Positions 17,734 through 25,678 of a DNA stretch of 33,675 nucleotides are shown here, piece after piece. How positions within the stretch are numbered: the first letter of the stretch is position 1; every line of letters starts with the position of its first letter. A program made the translations under genes and the position numbers. The notes beneath the pieces are model-generated. The model did not search any database. It had not been told where the DNA came from and saw only the letters and a list, made by a program, of their open reading frames with translations. This DNA comes from Myxococcota bacterium. GTDB taxonomy: Bacteria > Myxococcota_C > UBA6777. The DNA lies in assembly GCA_963169055.1 (NCBI GenBank), contig CAUJFU010000313.1, positions 1 to 33,675 on the forward strand, written 5' to 3'.

Positions 17734-19506
17734 ATGGAATGGGATCAGTGGTTATTTCGCAGCGCTTTGCGGTTGTGGCAACGCATCCGCCACACAGGGC
17801 CTGATCCTGCGATGGTAGCGCGTCGGGTGTCTCTTGAGGATGAAAAAAAACGCCTCGAAGTGATCGCCAAAGCATTAACAGGGCGTCCGATCCAGCTTCA
17901 TCGCGCAGAACAAGAGGGCGGACGGATCGGCGATATCTTCTTTTTGCCAGAACAGAGCAGTTTCTTTTCGACGCAAGAAAAAAACCGAGATCTGTATCTT
18001 TTTCGCGTCTGTTTTTTATCCGCAGATCTCTTACTTTCTTATCGCTTTCGTCGCAACAAAGAAGGTGAAGAAGTGAGGGAGAAAGAGCCAGAGCTTTCTG
18101 TCGGAGAAGTGCTGGCGTGGATGAAAGCACAGTGGCCGGGGATGGAGGACTGGTCGAAGGCTTTGATCGAAGAGGCCGAAGAAGCGCAACGCAGCGAAGA
18201 TCCGCAACGGATGCGTTGTTTGTTTGCGCGCTCGGGAGATCAGGGAGATCTTGTGGATCTTGGGATCTATCACGATCCACTGAATCCGAAACAAGGCGAA
18301 GAAGAAGACGAAGAGAAAAAAGATATCTCTGAGCGAAAAGCACCGCCAAGAGAAAAAGTCGAAGTCTTGCAGATCGATAAGAAAACGATGCAAGATTATA
18401 CGCTGATGCACCAATTTGAAAAGATCGAAACGCTCGACGATTTTAATGGGCGTTGGCGAGACATGGACGGGGCGGATGAGATGGAAGCGCATGAAGAAGC
18501 GCTGCAAGAGCTCGATATGCGGCAAGTGGTACGCGCAGACTCGGTGACGCACTCGGTGTATCAAGCTGATTTTTTGGCTTCTGCTGCGGCTCCAGAGGTC
18601 GAAGGCGATCAAAGTACACAGCCTTTTTTGTTGTATCCCGAATGGGATCCGAAAAAAAAGGTTTTGCGACCTGACCATTGCAAAGTCTATCTCGAAGAAA
18701 GCGATCGCGAAGACGCCGAAGTTCTCATGCAAACGCTTTCCTCTCATCGTCTCACCATGCAACGGCTGCGCAAAAATCTGATGCGTTTTCGCAATATGCG
18801 TCAGGTCTTGCGGCGTCAAACGGACGGTGAATTTCCCGATATGGATGCGTTGATTGATGCTTACGGCCAGAGAAAAGCAGGACGTTTAGGCGACGATCGT
18901 GTTTACCTTTCGCGTCGTCTGTTTCGTCGTGATCTTGCGGTGTCTATCTTGATGGATATCAGCTTGAGTACGGATGGCTATTCGGGCGGGCGGCGGGTCT
19001 TGGATGTGGAAAAGCAAGCCGTTTTGATGTTCGGGCAGTTGCTGCAAGAACAAGGAGAAGCCTTCCGTATTGATGCGTTTTGGTCGAAGACGCGGAATCA
19101 GTGCCACTACATCCAGATCAAAGATTTTCGGGACGGATGGACGAAGGCTTCTTCTCGGATCGGCGGATTGCGTCCTGTGGGCTATACGCGGATCGGCCCG
19201 GCCTTGCGGCATGCCACCACGCTGCTGCGTGGGCAACCTGCGCGGCGGCGTTGGATCTTGCTATTGTCCGATGGAAAACCCAACGATTATGATCGATACG
19301 AAGGCCAACATGGGATCGCGGATGTGCGCCAAGCTATCCGAGAAGCAGAACAGGCCGGTGTGCGGGTGTATGCGCTCGCTGTGGAGCAAGAGGCGCGGCA
19401 TTACCTACCGCAGATGCTCGGACACGCCAACTATCAGATCCTTTCGCGTCCTGAAGAACTCCCCGAAGCCATGTTGTTTTTTTACACGCGTTTGTTGGCC
19501 TCTTAA
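17734..19506 (+). CDS. norD: NO reductase activation protein NorD (von Willebrand A domain)
   Basis: The protein has 590 residues. The N-terminal half is charged and poorly conserved, with a Glu/Lys-rich stretch at about 185-215. The C-terminal von Willebrand A domain has a MIDAS: DISLS (Asp 408, Ser 410, Ser 412), a Thr in GYTRIG and Asp 513 in SDGKPNDYD. NorD partners with NorQ as a cytoplasmic cochaperone that activates NorCB by promoting FeB insertion. The start follows a weak GGTGTAAG. It sits 158 bases after norQ, across the tandem repeat. Confidence 0.95.
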   Translation: MEWDQWLFRSALRLWQRIRHTGPDPAMVARRVSLEDEKKRLEVIAKALTGRPIQLHRAEQEGGRIGDIFFLPEQSSFFSTQEKNRDLYLFRVCFLSADLLLSYRFRRNKEGEEVREKEPELSVGEVLAWMKAQWPGMEDWSKALIEEAEEAQRSEDPQRMRCLFARSGDQGDLVDLGIYHDPLNPKQGEEEDEEKKDISERKAPPREKVEVLQIDKKTMQDYTLMHQFEKIETLDDFNGRWRDMDGADEMEAHEEALQELDMRQVVRADSVTHSVYQADFLASAAAPEVEGDQSTQPFLLYPEWDPKKKVLRPDHCKVYLEESDREDAEVLMQTLSSHRLTMQRLRKNLMRFRNMRQVLRRQTDGEFPDMDALIDAYGQRKAGRLGDDRVYLSRRLFRRDLAVSILMDISLSTDGYSGGRRVLDVEKQAVLMFGQLLQEQGEAFRIDAFWSKTRNQCHYIQIKDFRDGWTKASSRIGGLRPVGYTRIGPALRHATTLLRGQPARRRWILLLSDGKPNDYDRYEGQHGIADVRQAIREAEQAGVRVYALAVEQEARHYLPQMLGHANYQILSRPEELPEAMLFFYTRLLAS

Positions 19507-19577
19507 CCGCATCGAGCAAAAGAATGCCAGAATCACGAGAAGCAATCCTTCCTACAAAGCAATCATTTGGGGGAAAA

Positions 19578-20027
19578 ATGCTGACGCAGACAGGCGTTTA
19601 TGCGCTGCGTGCGATGTCGCATCTTGCGATGCAAGAACCCAGTCGTTTTATCTCATCGCGGGATCTTGCCGAAGGATCGAATGTACCGCCCTTTTATTTG
19701 TCCAAAGTCATGCGAAAACTCGTGAATGCGGGGCTGGTGCGATCGCGCAAAGGACACGCGGGCGGCTTTGCCTTTGCGCGGTCTCACGAAGAAGTCACCT
19801 TTTTGGATGTCTTGGAAGCCGTGAATCCTGAAGAAGAACGCGCAGAATGTTTTTTTGGCCACGATACTTGCGACCCCAAAAACCCATGCCTGCTGCATTT
19901 CTTTTGGATGGATCTTCAAGGCGGATTCAAGGATTGGGCAAGGCATACGAATTTTTCGGATGTGCAACGCATCAACGAAAAGCTCCAATTTTTCCAAGGA
20001 ATGATCGCAAGAAAAAAGCAAGAATAA
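19578..20027 (+). CDS. Rrf2-family regulator with three-Cys Fe-S site, NsrR-like (copy A)
   Basis: The protein has 149 residues. The ATG at 19578 follows TTTGGGGGA; the longer frame from 19524 has no support. The N-terminal winged helix (residues 1-70) has the Rrf2 pattern YALRAMSHLA and LSKVMRKLVNAGLVRSRKGHAGGF. Cys 91, Cys 98 and Cys 104 (C-X6-C-X5-C) fit a [2Fe-2S] or [4Fe-4S] sensor of the NsrR/IscR type. NsrR senses NO through this cluster and represses NO-detoxification genes. It lies directly after norD and converges with the membrane-protein cluster, so an NO-sensing role is likely. A second paralog with the same cysteine spacing is at 22837. Confidence 0.88.
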   Translation: MLTQTGVYALRAMSHLAMQEPSRFISSRDLAEGSNVPPFYLSKVMRKLVNAGLVRSRKGHAGGFAFARSHEEVTFLDVLEAVNPEEERAECFFGHDTCDPKNPCLLHFFWMDLQGGFKDWARHTNFSDVQRINEKLQFFQGMIARKKQE

Positions 20028-20050
20028 GACGAAACCCAAAAGAATAGAAG

Positions 20051-20476
20051 TTACGCAGAGGGGGAGCCAAAGCCTTTGATGCGGGGCTGGAGATGCAAAA
20101 ACATCAAAGGAAAAGAAAGAAAAAGTAAGATCGCAGAAAGAGTTAAAAAAGAAGAAGACGGAAAAAAGAAAAAGAAAAAGCTATACAGGAAAAGTCCAAG
20201 ATTAAGAAAGAGACAAGAACAAACCGCCAAGATCGTCCTTGGGCGCTGATGCTTTTGGACACGCGGAAAGATCCAATAAGCCATCCCCAACACACATTGC
20301 GCCACCCACCCGACTAGCAACCACAAGGGATGGAGCGTGGCAAGCAACGCAAGTTGTTTTTCTATCCCACCGAGCGAAAAACCTGCTTGTTGTGTAAGCA
20401 GCAATGCACCAAGTGTACTTCCGCAAAAGAGATAGAAAAAGGAAAGCAAAAGCATCCATCGACTAAGAGCGGGCAT
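20051..20476 (-). CDS. Short four-helix membrane protein, paralog of the upstream gene
   Basis: The protein has 141 residues and about four hydrophobic helices. The second contains LHPLWLLVGWVAQCVLGMAYWIFPR, shown here as a His-containing helix ending in AYWIFPR. The neighbour at 20463-20909 has the matching HRAIVHLFFVGGVMQ and AYWMFP. This His-helix-AYWxFP pattern resembles a fragment of heme-copper oxidase subunit I or NnrS, suggesting heme binding, but no function is known. Its start overlaps the end of the upstream gene by 14 bases, so both are translated together. It is the last gene of the nnrS group. The third helix holds a run of Phe residues. Confidence 0.78.
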   Translation of the reverse strand: MPALSRWMLLLSFFYLFCGSTLGALLLTQQAGFSLGGIEKQLALLATLHPLWLLVGWVAQCVLGMAYWIFPRVQKHQRPRTILAVCSCLFLNLGLFLYSFFFFFFPSSSFLTLSAILLFLSFPLMFLHLQPRIKGFGSPSA

Positions 20477-20909
20477 CTTCGACCTGCTTTTTGGGCCTTG
20501 GCTGGAGGCGGGGAAGGATCAGCAGCAAAAACAGCAAGATACCAAGCCATTGGAGCCATGCTGCGCAAACAAGCAAGATCCGTAAAGAAAGCATCGGATA
20601 GGAGAAGAGTATCGGCTCGACGACGGCGCGCAGCAGTAGCCCAAGATTGAGCGCCACAAGCGACGCATAGGCAAGCCCAAGGGAACCACGCGGCAGATCT
20701 TTGCGCGGTGTTGGAAACATCCAATAAGCAACGCTGAAGATGATCTGCATAACCCCCCCTACAAAGAACAGATGCACAATTGCCCGATGCCACGGCCAGA
20801 TCGGTATGTCCCAGACCGAAGAAGCCGTCCAACGAACAGCTTCCAGCCCCGTTGCTAGGGTCAAATAGAGAAAACAAAGACGGGCTGTGTGACGAGAAAA
20901 AGGTGGCAT
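20463..20909 (-). CDS. Short four-helix membrane protein with heme-like His helix
   Basis: The protein has 148 residues with four predicted helices. Helix 2 starts with WPWHRAIVHLFFVGG and ends with VAYWMFPTPR, a pattern shared with the next gene. The C-terminus is basic (RPKKQ). No Shine-Dalgarno sequence is obvious at 20909, but the start lies only nine bases after the stop of the CopD-like gene, so translation may be coupled. Clustering with nnrS suggests a part in NO tolerance or heme-copper handling. I do not recognise a characterised homolog. Confidence 0.8.
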   Translation of the reverse strand: MPPFSRHTARLCFLYLTLATGLEAVRWTASSVWDIPIWPWHRAIVHLFFVGGVMQIIFSVAYWMFPTPRKDLPRGSLGLAYASLVALNLGLLLRAVVEPILFSYPMLSLRILLVCAAWLQWLGILLFLLLILPRLQPRPKKQVEDARS

Positions 20910-20918
20910 CGTGTTGTG

Positions 20919-21365
20919 TCACCAAGCCCCGCCTGTACGGAATCCCACGCCAATCCAGACAAACAACACGGCGAGCACGGTCACGCCGATGATGTGGAAG
21001 GCGAGGCTATACATCGCTTGGGTATTTTCTTTTTGAGGGATAAGAAATAATCTTGCATGAATCGCAAGCGCCACCGTCAACACCAAGAACAGCAGTTTGA
21101 GTGCGATATGAGACGAAGCGTAGCTTGTCAAGGAAAACCACTGGTTGAGGGGTAAGTAACGCAAGGCCAGCCAGACGCCTGTCACGATCTGGATAAACAG
21201 GGCGGGTAATCCGATGGTTTCAAAGTGTTCCTCGAACTCGTGTACCATCGACCAACGACCCGATCGCCAAGCTCTCGGCAGAACCCGCAAAGCAAGCACA
21301 AGATGACCCCCCACCCAGATACTCGCGCCCAAAAGATGCAGCAACAACAATGTTTTGTAAAGCAT
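20919..21365 (-). CDS. CopD-like four-helix membrane protein
   Basis: The protein has 148 residues and four transmembrane segments. The first has LLHLLGASIWVGGHLVLALRVLP, whose HLLGASIWVGGHL core is typical of the CopD / DUF2269-like family of small membrane proteins with putative heme or copper ligands. Further histidines are in YASSHIALKLL and AIHARLFLIP. The ATG at 21365 follows GAGGAG, 24 bases after the nnrS stop. Functions in this family are poorly known; copper or heme handling is inferred from the context. Confidence 0.82.
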   Translation of the reverse strand: MLYKTLLLLHLLGASIWVGGHLVLALRVLPRAWRSGRWSMVHEFEEHFETIGLPALFIQIVTGVWLALRYLPLNQWFSLTSYASSHIALKLLFLVLTVALAIHARLFLIPQKENTQAMYSLAFHIIGVTVLAVLFVWIGVGFRTGGAW

Positions 21366-21389
21366 GGTCTCTCCTCAGGAAAGCTCGCG

Positions 21390-22583
21390 CTATCCTGCCC
21401 TTCCATCGGGCCTTGGGGCCAACAAGATCGGCGTATACTGCACAAGGAAAAGAGTGTAAGCCACGATCCAACATCCTCCCGTGAAGAGCAAAAGCACATG
21501 AACCCATGTGCTCGGAAAGAACGGAGTGATCACACGCAAACAAGCTGCCGACAAGACCAATGCGTACGCGAGAACAATCGAAGGAGCCACGAGCAGCGGT
21601 CGCCCCGTGTGGCCCAGCGATACGCGTGAGATCATCCCAAGCACAAAACAGCCTATCCCACCCACCGTGAACGCATGAATGTATGTCGATGGATGAATCA
21701 CACGAGTCCAGATAGACAAACTATGTAAGAAAAATCCGATAACGATCCACAGATAAGCAAGATGTAAAATCCAAAGAATCGGCTTTGTTCGCGTACGCCA
21801 TGATCCCCACGTCCACATCCGCACCAAGTTCGCGGCTCCCGCAAACAACGCTGCTGCCGAAGTGATCGGATGGCTTTGATCCCAAACAAGCATACTGATC
21901 GTGTAAGCGATAACGCCAAACAAGCCCGCTCGATCCATCAGCGGCCACTTGTCGATATCAGGAGCTTGCAAAGCGTTTTTGGTAAAGTAAGGAACCACCC
22001 GACCGCCGATCATGACCAACAAGAAAAGCACGCAATTCAAACCAAGATAAAGTCCCCTACGACCCCAACCCATCGCGATCCCTGAAGTCTCAAGCAGGTA
22101 AAACATCTGCCCGATACTCATCAAGGACAGCCAGCCGACCAAAGCGGTATTGTTCCACTTTCCACCCCGCCAAAGCGTCGGTGTAATCCCGATGATTAGC
22201 GCAGGCAAAAACAACGCGGCCATCAGCACCCAGCCACGACCCATACCCAAAAGCGCCGCCCACATCCCCAAACGACCGACCAACCACAACCCAAACAAGA
22301 TCTGTAACGGGAGACCATGCAGCCCCCGCGTTCCCGTCCAGTTGGCACTTGCGGTCAATAAAAACCCCGCGATGATCGCCCCCGCAAATCCGTACACGAG
22401 CTCGTGTACATGAAAAAAGATCGTATTCAATCCACTCCCAAGCGGTGTGAATCCGTGGAGACCGCTGGTCCAGTACAACATAAACAGCAACGCATACGTT
22501 GCGCCGCCTAGAAAAAACGAGCGAAAGCCCATCTGCCACACGACGAACAGTGCGGAGGGCGTTGGTGTTGTGTTTGTCGTCAT
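21390..22583 (-). CDS. nnrS: NnrS-family membrane protein for NO stress
   Basis: The protein has 397 residues and about twelve transmembrane helices. The family signature HVHELVYGFAGAIIAGFLL (His 58, His 60, Glu 61) followed by NWTG is clear. NnrS is a heme- and copper-containing membrane protein that relieves NO and iron-nitrosyl stress in denitrifiers. I prefer the ATG at 22583, with AAGGA eight bases upstream, over the ATG at 22634, which lacks a ribosome site and would be almost leaderless from the FNR-box promoter. It leads a four-gene minus-strand group and is divergent from the Rrf2 gene at 22837. Confidence 0.93.
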   Translation of the reverse strand: MTTNTTPTPSALFVVWQMGFRSFFLGGATYALLFMLYWTSGLHGFTPLGSGLNTIFFHVHELVYGFAGAIIAGFLLTASANWTGTRGLHGLPLQILFGLWLVGRLGMWAALLGMGRGWVLMAALFLPALIIGITPTLWRGGKWNNTALVGWLSLMSIGQMFYLLETSGIAMGWGRRGLYLGLNCVLFLLVMIGGRVVPYFTKNALQAPDIDKWPLMDRAGLFGVIAYTISMLVWDQSHPITSAAALFAGAANLVRMWTWGSWRTRTKPILWILHLAYLWIVIGFFLHSLSIWTRVIHPSTYIHAFTVGGIGCFVLGMISRVSLGHTGRPLLVAPSIVLAYALVLSAACLRVITPFFPSTWVHVLLLFTGGCWIVAYTLFLVQYTPILLAPRPDGRAG

Positions 22584-22672
22584 CCTCTTGATCCTTGATA
22601 TTGGAGACTTCTTTGGTTGGCTCAAAATAGACATAAAAGTCTTTTGAAAATTGATCCATCAGAGGCGATGCT

Positions 22673-22686
22673 TTGATGTATATCAA
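22673..22686 (-). promoter_or_regulatory. FNR/DNR-type operator upstream of nnrS
   Basis: TTGATGTATATCAA matches TTGAT-N4-ATCAA exactly. With its centre at -41.5 on the minus strand, transcription would start near 22638, giving nnrS a leader of about 55 bases. Confidence 0.8.
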
Positions 22687-22748
22687 GAAGATTGTAAGAC
22701 CATGATCGTATAAAAAAATGTTTTGCTATACGAGGAGTGATAGTGATG

Positions 22749-22807
22749 CAGTTGGATGGCTTTTGTGGGGTGACGCCCCAACGACCATAGAGCTTTGCCC
22801 CCTTGCG
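22749..22807 (-). repeat. Partial inverted copy 4 of the dispersed repeat
   Basis: GTTGGATGGCTTTTGTGGGG followed by TGACGCCCCA is the reverse complement of the trailing part of copy 1 (hairpin, AAAGCCATCCAAC). It lies between the nnrS promoter and the second Rrf2 gene. It is truncated, lacking most of the GGGGTCAAGGGG half. Confidence 0.55.
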
Positions 22808-22836
22808 AAGAAAATTACGATTGAAAAGGAGATTTG

Positions 22837-23289
22837 ATGCTCGTCAACCAGACCGACATCTATGCGTTGCGTGCGATGACCTTTTTGGCTCTTCAAGGAG
22901 CGGATGCCTTGGTTTCATCGAAGGATCTTGCGGAAAAGACACGGATCCCGAGCCATTACCTTTCCAAGATCATGCGTCGTTTGGTCGAAGCAGAGCTTGT
23001 GGTCTCGCAGAAGGGACACGGAGGGGGGTTTCAGATCGTCCGCCCTTTGGAGGAGATCACCATCGAAGGGATCTTGGATGCGATGGGAGACAAACATGAG
23101 CTAGAGAAGTGCGCGTTTGGTTGGGAAAAGTGCGGCGGGGAGCATCCGTGTCCTTTGCATCCTGCGTGGAGCGAACTCAAGTCAAGCTTTGTCGGATGGG
23201 CAAGCTCGACAAATCTTTCAAAGCTGCGTAACGCCCATATCCAGCAGCGCTTTCTTTCCTCGCTAGGTGGGGGAGATCTTCCTGAATGA
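22837..23289 (+). CDS. Rrf2-family regulator with three-Cys Fe-S site, NsrR-like (copy B)
   Basis: The protein has 150 residues. The ATG at 22837 follows AAAAGGAGAT. It has the Rrf2 winged helix (IYALRAMTFLALQ, YLSKIMRRLVEAELVVSQKGHGGGF) and Cys 92, Cys 99 and Cys 105 with the same C-X6-C-X5-C spacing as the paralog at 19578. The cysteine spacing supports an Fe-S cluster that could sense NO or oxygen. It is divergent from nnrS and separated from it by an FNR box and a repeat fragment, so it may control nnrS or itself. Having two close paralogs in one island suggests divided targets. Confidence 0.88.
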   Translation: MLVNQTDIYALRAMTFLALQGADALVSSKDLAEKTRIPSHYLSKIMRRLVEAELVVSQKGHGGGFQIVRPLEEITIEGILDAMGDKHELEKCAFGWEKCGGEHPCPLHPAWSELKSSFVGWASSTNLSKLRNAHIQQRFLSSLGGGDLPE

Positions 23290-23433
23290 TGGAATTCGAT
23301 ATCGTTTGATATCTGAAAGGACGGGGTGACAGGGCGAAGGGGATTCAAAGCAGAGGTTGAGAGATTCGTCTGAGATAAAAAAGTGAACCACTTGATTTTT
23401 ATGCTCTTTTTTGTGCTGCTGTATGCGTTTCAT

Positions 23434-23447
23434 TTGATCTAGATCAA
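23434..23447 (+). promoter_or_regulatory. FNR/DNR-type operator upstream of the porin gene
   Basis: TTGATCTAGATCAA is identical to the box before nirS. It is centred about 166 bases before the porin ATG. The 23290-23606 gap holds no gene; it also contains GATATC-GTTT-GATATC at about 23297-23312, a short inverted repeat just after the Rrf2 stop. Confidence 0.85.
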
Positions 23448-23606
23448 TCTATTCGTTGAGTCAAACCAAGCAAAAAGCGTTTTTGTCGATAGATATGTCC
23501 CTTGAAGAAAGTGGACGTTGATGTCCTCAATGTAGGTACGCAGCAAAGAGTTGTGCAGCGGGTGCGGTACAAAGCGGCGTGCATCGGATGAAATGAGGAG
23601 GCTACC

Positions 23607-24896
23607 ATGCGCATGCGAGATGTGGCGAGGCTGGGATGGGTGATCTTGATCGTGGGTCTGAGCGGTTTGTCGACAGCATGGGCCAAGCCCGGAGAGATCG
23701 GGAAGTTTGCGTTTTTGAATGGCGATGTGAAGCTGTGGCTTTCGGGGGAGTACCGTGCGCGGATGGAGTTGATGCAGGGGCGAGACTTCAAAGCCCCAGA
23801 TAAGGCAGCGGGAACGCCCGAAGATCGGTTGTTTGTCGTGCATCGTGCGCGTTTAGAAGTGGGTGCGCTGTTGTGGTCTCGCGTGGAGATCATGATGCAA
23901 TTCCAAGACGTTCGGCTTTGGGGCCAAGAAGCGGATACCTTGGCAGACTTTCAGGCCAAAGGTTTCGATCTGCACCAAGGATGGGCGCGTTTCCTTTTTA
24001 CGGACGAACTTTCTCTTAAAGTCGGACGGATGGAGATCGCCTACGACAACGAACGTATCCTTGGGGCGGTGGATTGGACACAACAGGCGCGTTCGTTTGA
24101 CGGTGTTTTGTTGGCGTGGGAGCCAAGTTTTATGCAGCTTCATGCGTTTTATGCGGCCATTGCACAAAAAGATACCTTGTTATCGGCTTCTCAGATGACA
24201 GGCGCATGGGCAAAAGTTCGTAAATGGAAGTTCTTTCAGCCATCATTGTTGTATGTTTTTGATTTTAATACAGAAACAGAGCGATATCGCCACACCATCG
24301 GAACGCATATCACAGGAGCCGTTGCAGGGTTCAGCTATACAGGCGAGTTCTATTACCAAACAGGGACGCAGAAGACCCCGACCGAAACGCAGCAGATCCA
24401 ATCGTATCTGGGTGCGCTATCGCTTGGTTATCAGATCCCTGTGCCAACCAAGCCAACGATCCGTGTCTGGGCTGACTTTGTTTCAGGTGACGACAATCCA
24501 ACGGACAGCGTGTATCGCTCGTTCGATACGCTGTTTGCGACGAACCACAAGTTCTACGGCTTTGCGGATATCTTCTTAAATCTGCCTGTGCATACCAAGC
24601 AACGCGGCTTGATGGATCTGGGTGCAAGTGTCGGCTTCTCTCCCTTTCAAGGCTTTGGGCTGACCGTGTGGTATCACTATTTTCGACTTTTCCACGGCGC
24701 GCCCGACGCAAACCAACAGATGCAACAAGAACTGGCTTCGGAGATCGACGTGGTTGCGAGTTATACGTTTCTTAACGGCCATGCCTACATCTCGACAGGT
24801 TATAGCATCGTGCTTCCAACGGCAGGGGCGGCGGTGATCGGAAAAGGCAATCAGCCCGAACATTGGTTTTTTGTAGAGTGTCGTACGAAGTTTTGA
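23607..24896 (+). CDS. Alginate-export-type outer-membrane beta-barrel porin
   Basis: The protein has 429 residues. The ATG at 23607 follows GAGGAGG. A Sec signal at 1-26 ends in AWA. The body alternates polar and aromatic residues in short strands, for example VKLWLSGEYRARMEL, and ends in Phe (ECRTKF), as outer-membrane barrels do. LFVVHRARLEVGALLW and LSLKVGRMEIAYDNERILGAVDW are patterns of the alginate-export (AlgE-like) barrel family. Homologs often sit in respiratory gene clusters and could carry nitrate or nitrite through the outer membrane. That role is inferred from its FNR box and neighbours; the true substrate is unknown. Confidence 0.85.
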   Translation: MRMRDVARLGWVILIVGLSGLSTAWAKPGEIGKFAFLNGDVKLWLSGEYRARMELMQGRDFKAPDKAAGTPEDRLFVVHRARLEVGALLWSRVEIMMQFQDVRLWGQEADTLADFQAKGFDLHQGWARFLFTDELSLKVGRMEIAYDNERILGAVDWTQQARSFDGVLLAWEPSFMQLHAFYAAIAQKDTLLSASQMTGAWAKVRKWKFFQPSLLYVFDFNTETERYRHTIGTHITGAVAGFSYTGEFYYQTGTQKTPTETQQIQSYLGALSLGYQIPVPTKPTIRVWADFVSGDDNPTDSVYRSFDTLFATNHKFYGFADIFLNLPVHTKQRGLMDLGASVGFSPFQGFGLTVWYHYFRLFHGAPDANQQMQQELASEIDVVASYTFLNGHAYISTGYSIVLPTAGAAVIGKGNQPEHWFFVECRTKF

Positions 24897-24942
24897 GCGA
24901 AGGGATAAGAAATACGCCCGTTGTGTGATCGAAACGAGGTAG

Positions 24943-24983
24943 GGGCAGCCCCCTGTGGCTGCCCAAGAACAGGGCGTCTATGC
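24943..24983 (+). repeat. Hairpin and dispersed repeat GCTGCCCAA-AGGGCGTCTA, copy 1
   Basis: A perfect eight-base stem GGGCAGCC/GGCTGCCC (24943-24964, six-base loop) is followed by AAGAACAGGGCGTCTA. The second half, from TGTGGCTGCCC to GCGTCTA, recurs inverted at 27516-27547. No T tract follows the hairpin, so it is not a standard terminator, though it lies between converging operons. Confidence 0.65.
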
Positions 24984-25009
24984 ACTATCCTTCGATCACC
25001 CATCTCTCG

Positions 25010-25107
25010 GATATCGTATGAGCATACGATATCTGATCATCAAGGGGATTTGACGTACGAAGTTTTGAGTGAAGTGAACATACGAAATCTGATCATCGAG
25101 GGGATTG
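25010..25107. repeat. Perfect palindrome and 30-bp direct repeat between converging operons
   Basis: GATATCGTATG-AG-CATACGATATC (25010-25033) is an 11-bp perfect inverted repeat with a two-base spacer. Its right arm begins a direct repeat of about 30 bp: 25020-25050 and 25077-25107 share CATACGA-ATCTGATCATC-AGGGGATT with few changes. Between them, CGTACGAAGTTTTGAG (about 25053-25068) repeats the last codons of the porin gene. No gene is seen in this 222-base spacer. Confidence 0.75.
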
Positions 25108-25118
25108 GATGGTGGGGG

Positions 25119-25595
25119 TTAGGGTGTGGCTTGGAAGGAAGCGCGGGTTAATTGGTGGCAAGCGACGCATCCCCCCAAGAGTTGTTGGTAGGCGGTTAGG
25201 ACAGCGGGCATCTGTCGTTTTTCGGCGGCGCGGGCCATGGCTTCGGCGTTTCCGTGGACGATTCGGCCAACGATACGGTATTGTTTGCGGATGGGGGTGA
25301 TGACACGCACCAGGCGTTTGCGTTCTGCGAGCGAAGGGGCGGGGTGTTTGGCGATGGCGTATCCTGCGCGTTGGATAAGAGCGTAATCTTCTTGGTAGAT
25401 CCCCGCAGCAGCGAGGTTCATTTGTTGTTGGAGGAGGATCATCACGCTTTTGAAAGTGAGTTCGGGTTTGTTGTGAACAGCCGACGGGGTGGGTTTGGGA
25501 GTGGGCCGCGTGGTGGGCGTTGCGAAACTGGCGACAGCACCGAACGCGGAGAGTAATAAGCCGATCAATAGAGCATAAGTTGTTTTTTGTGGCAT
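25119..25595 (-). CDS. Cytochrome c'-like (class II) periplasmic protein
   Basis: The protein has 158 residues. The ATG at 25595 gives a Sec signal (residues 1-25, ending near SFA); a longer frame to 25712 lacks support and overlaps the upstream gene. The mature part is helical and carries a single heme site CVACH at 143-147 close to the C-terminus, followed by an Arg, the arrangement of cytochrome c'. The family forms four-helix bundles that bind NO and can protect denitrifiers from it. It is the last gene of the nap unit. The alternative is a small class II electron carrier. The overlap of function is inferred; the heme site is seen. Confidence 0.82.
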   Translation of the reverse strand: MPQKTTYALLIGLLLSAFGAVASFATPTTRPTPKPTPSAVHNKPELTFKSVMILLQQQMNLAAAGIYQEDYALIQRAGYAIAKHPAPSLAERKRLVRVITPIRKQYRIVGRIVHGNAEAMARAAEKRQMPAVLTAYQQLLGGCVACHQLTRASFQATP

Positions 25596-25678
25596 GAAGC
25601 ACCCGATCAGACGAGGGTTAAAGAGGGAGAGGACGGTGTATCCAAAGAGGCCGCGAGATGTCAAGGGGACGAGACTTT

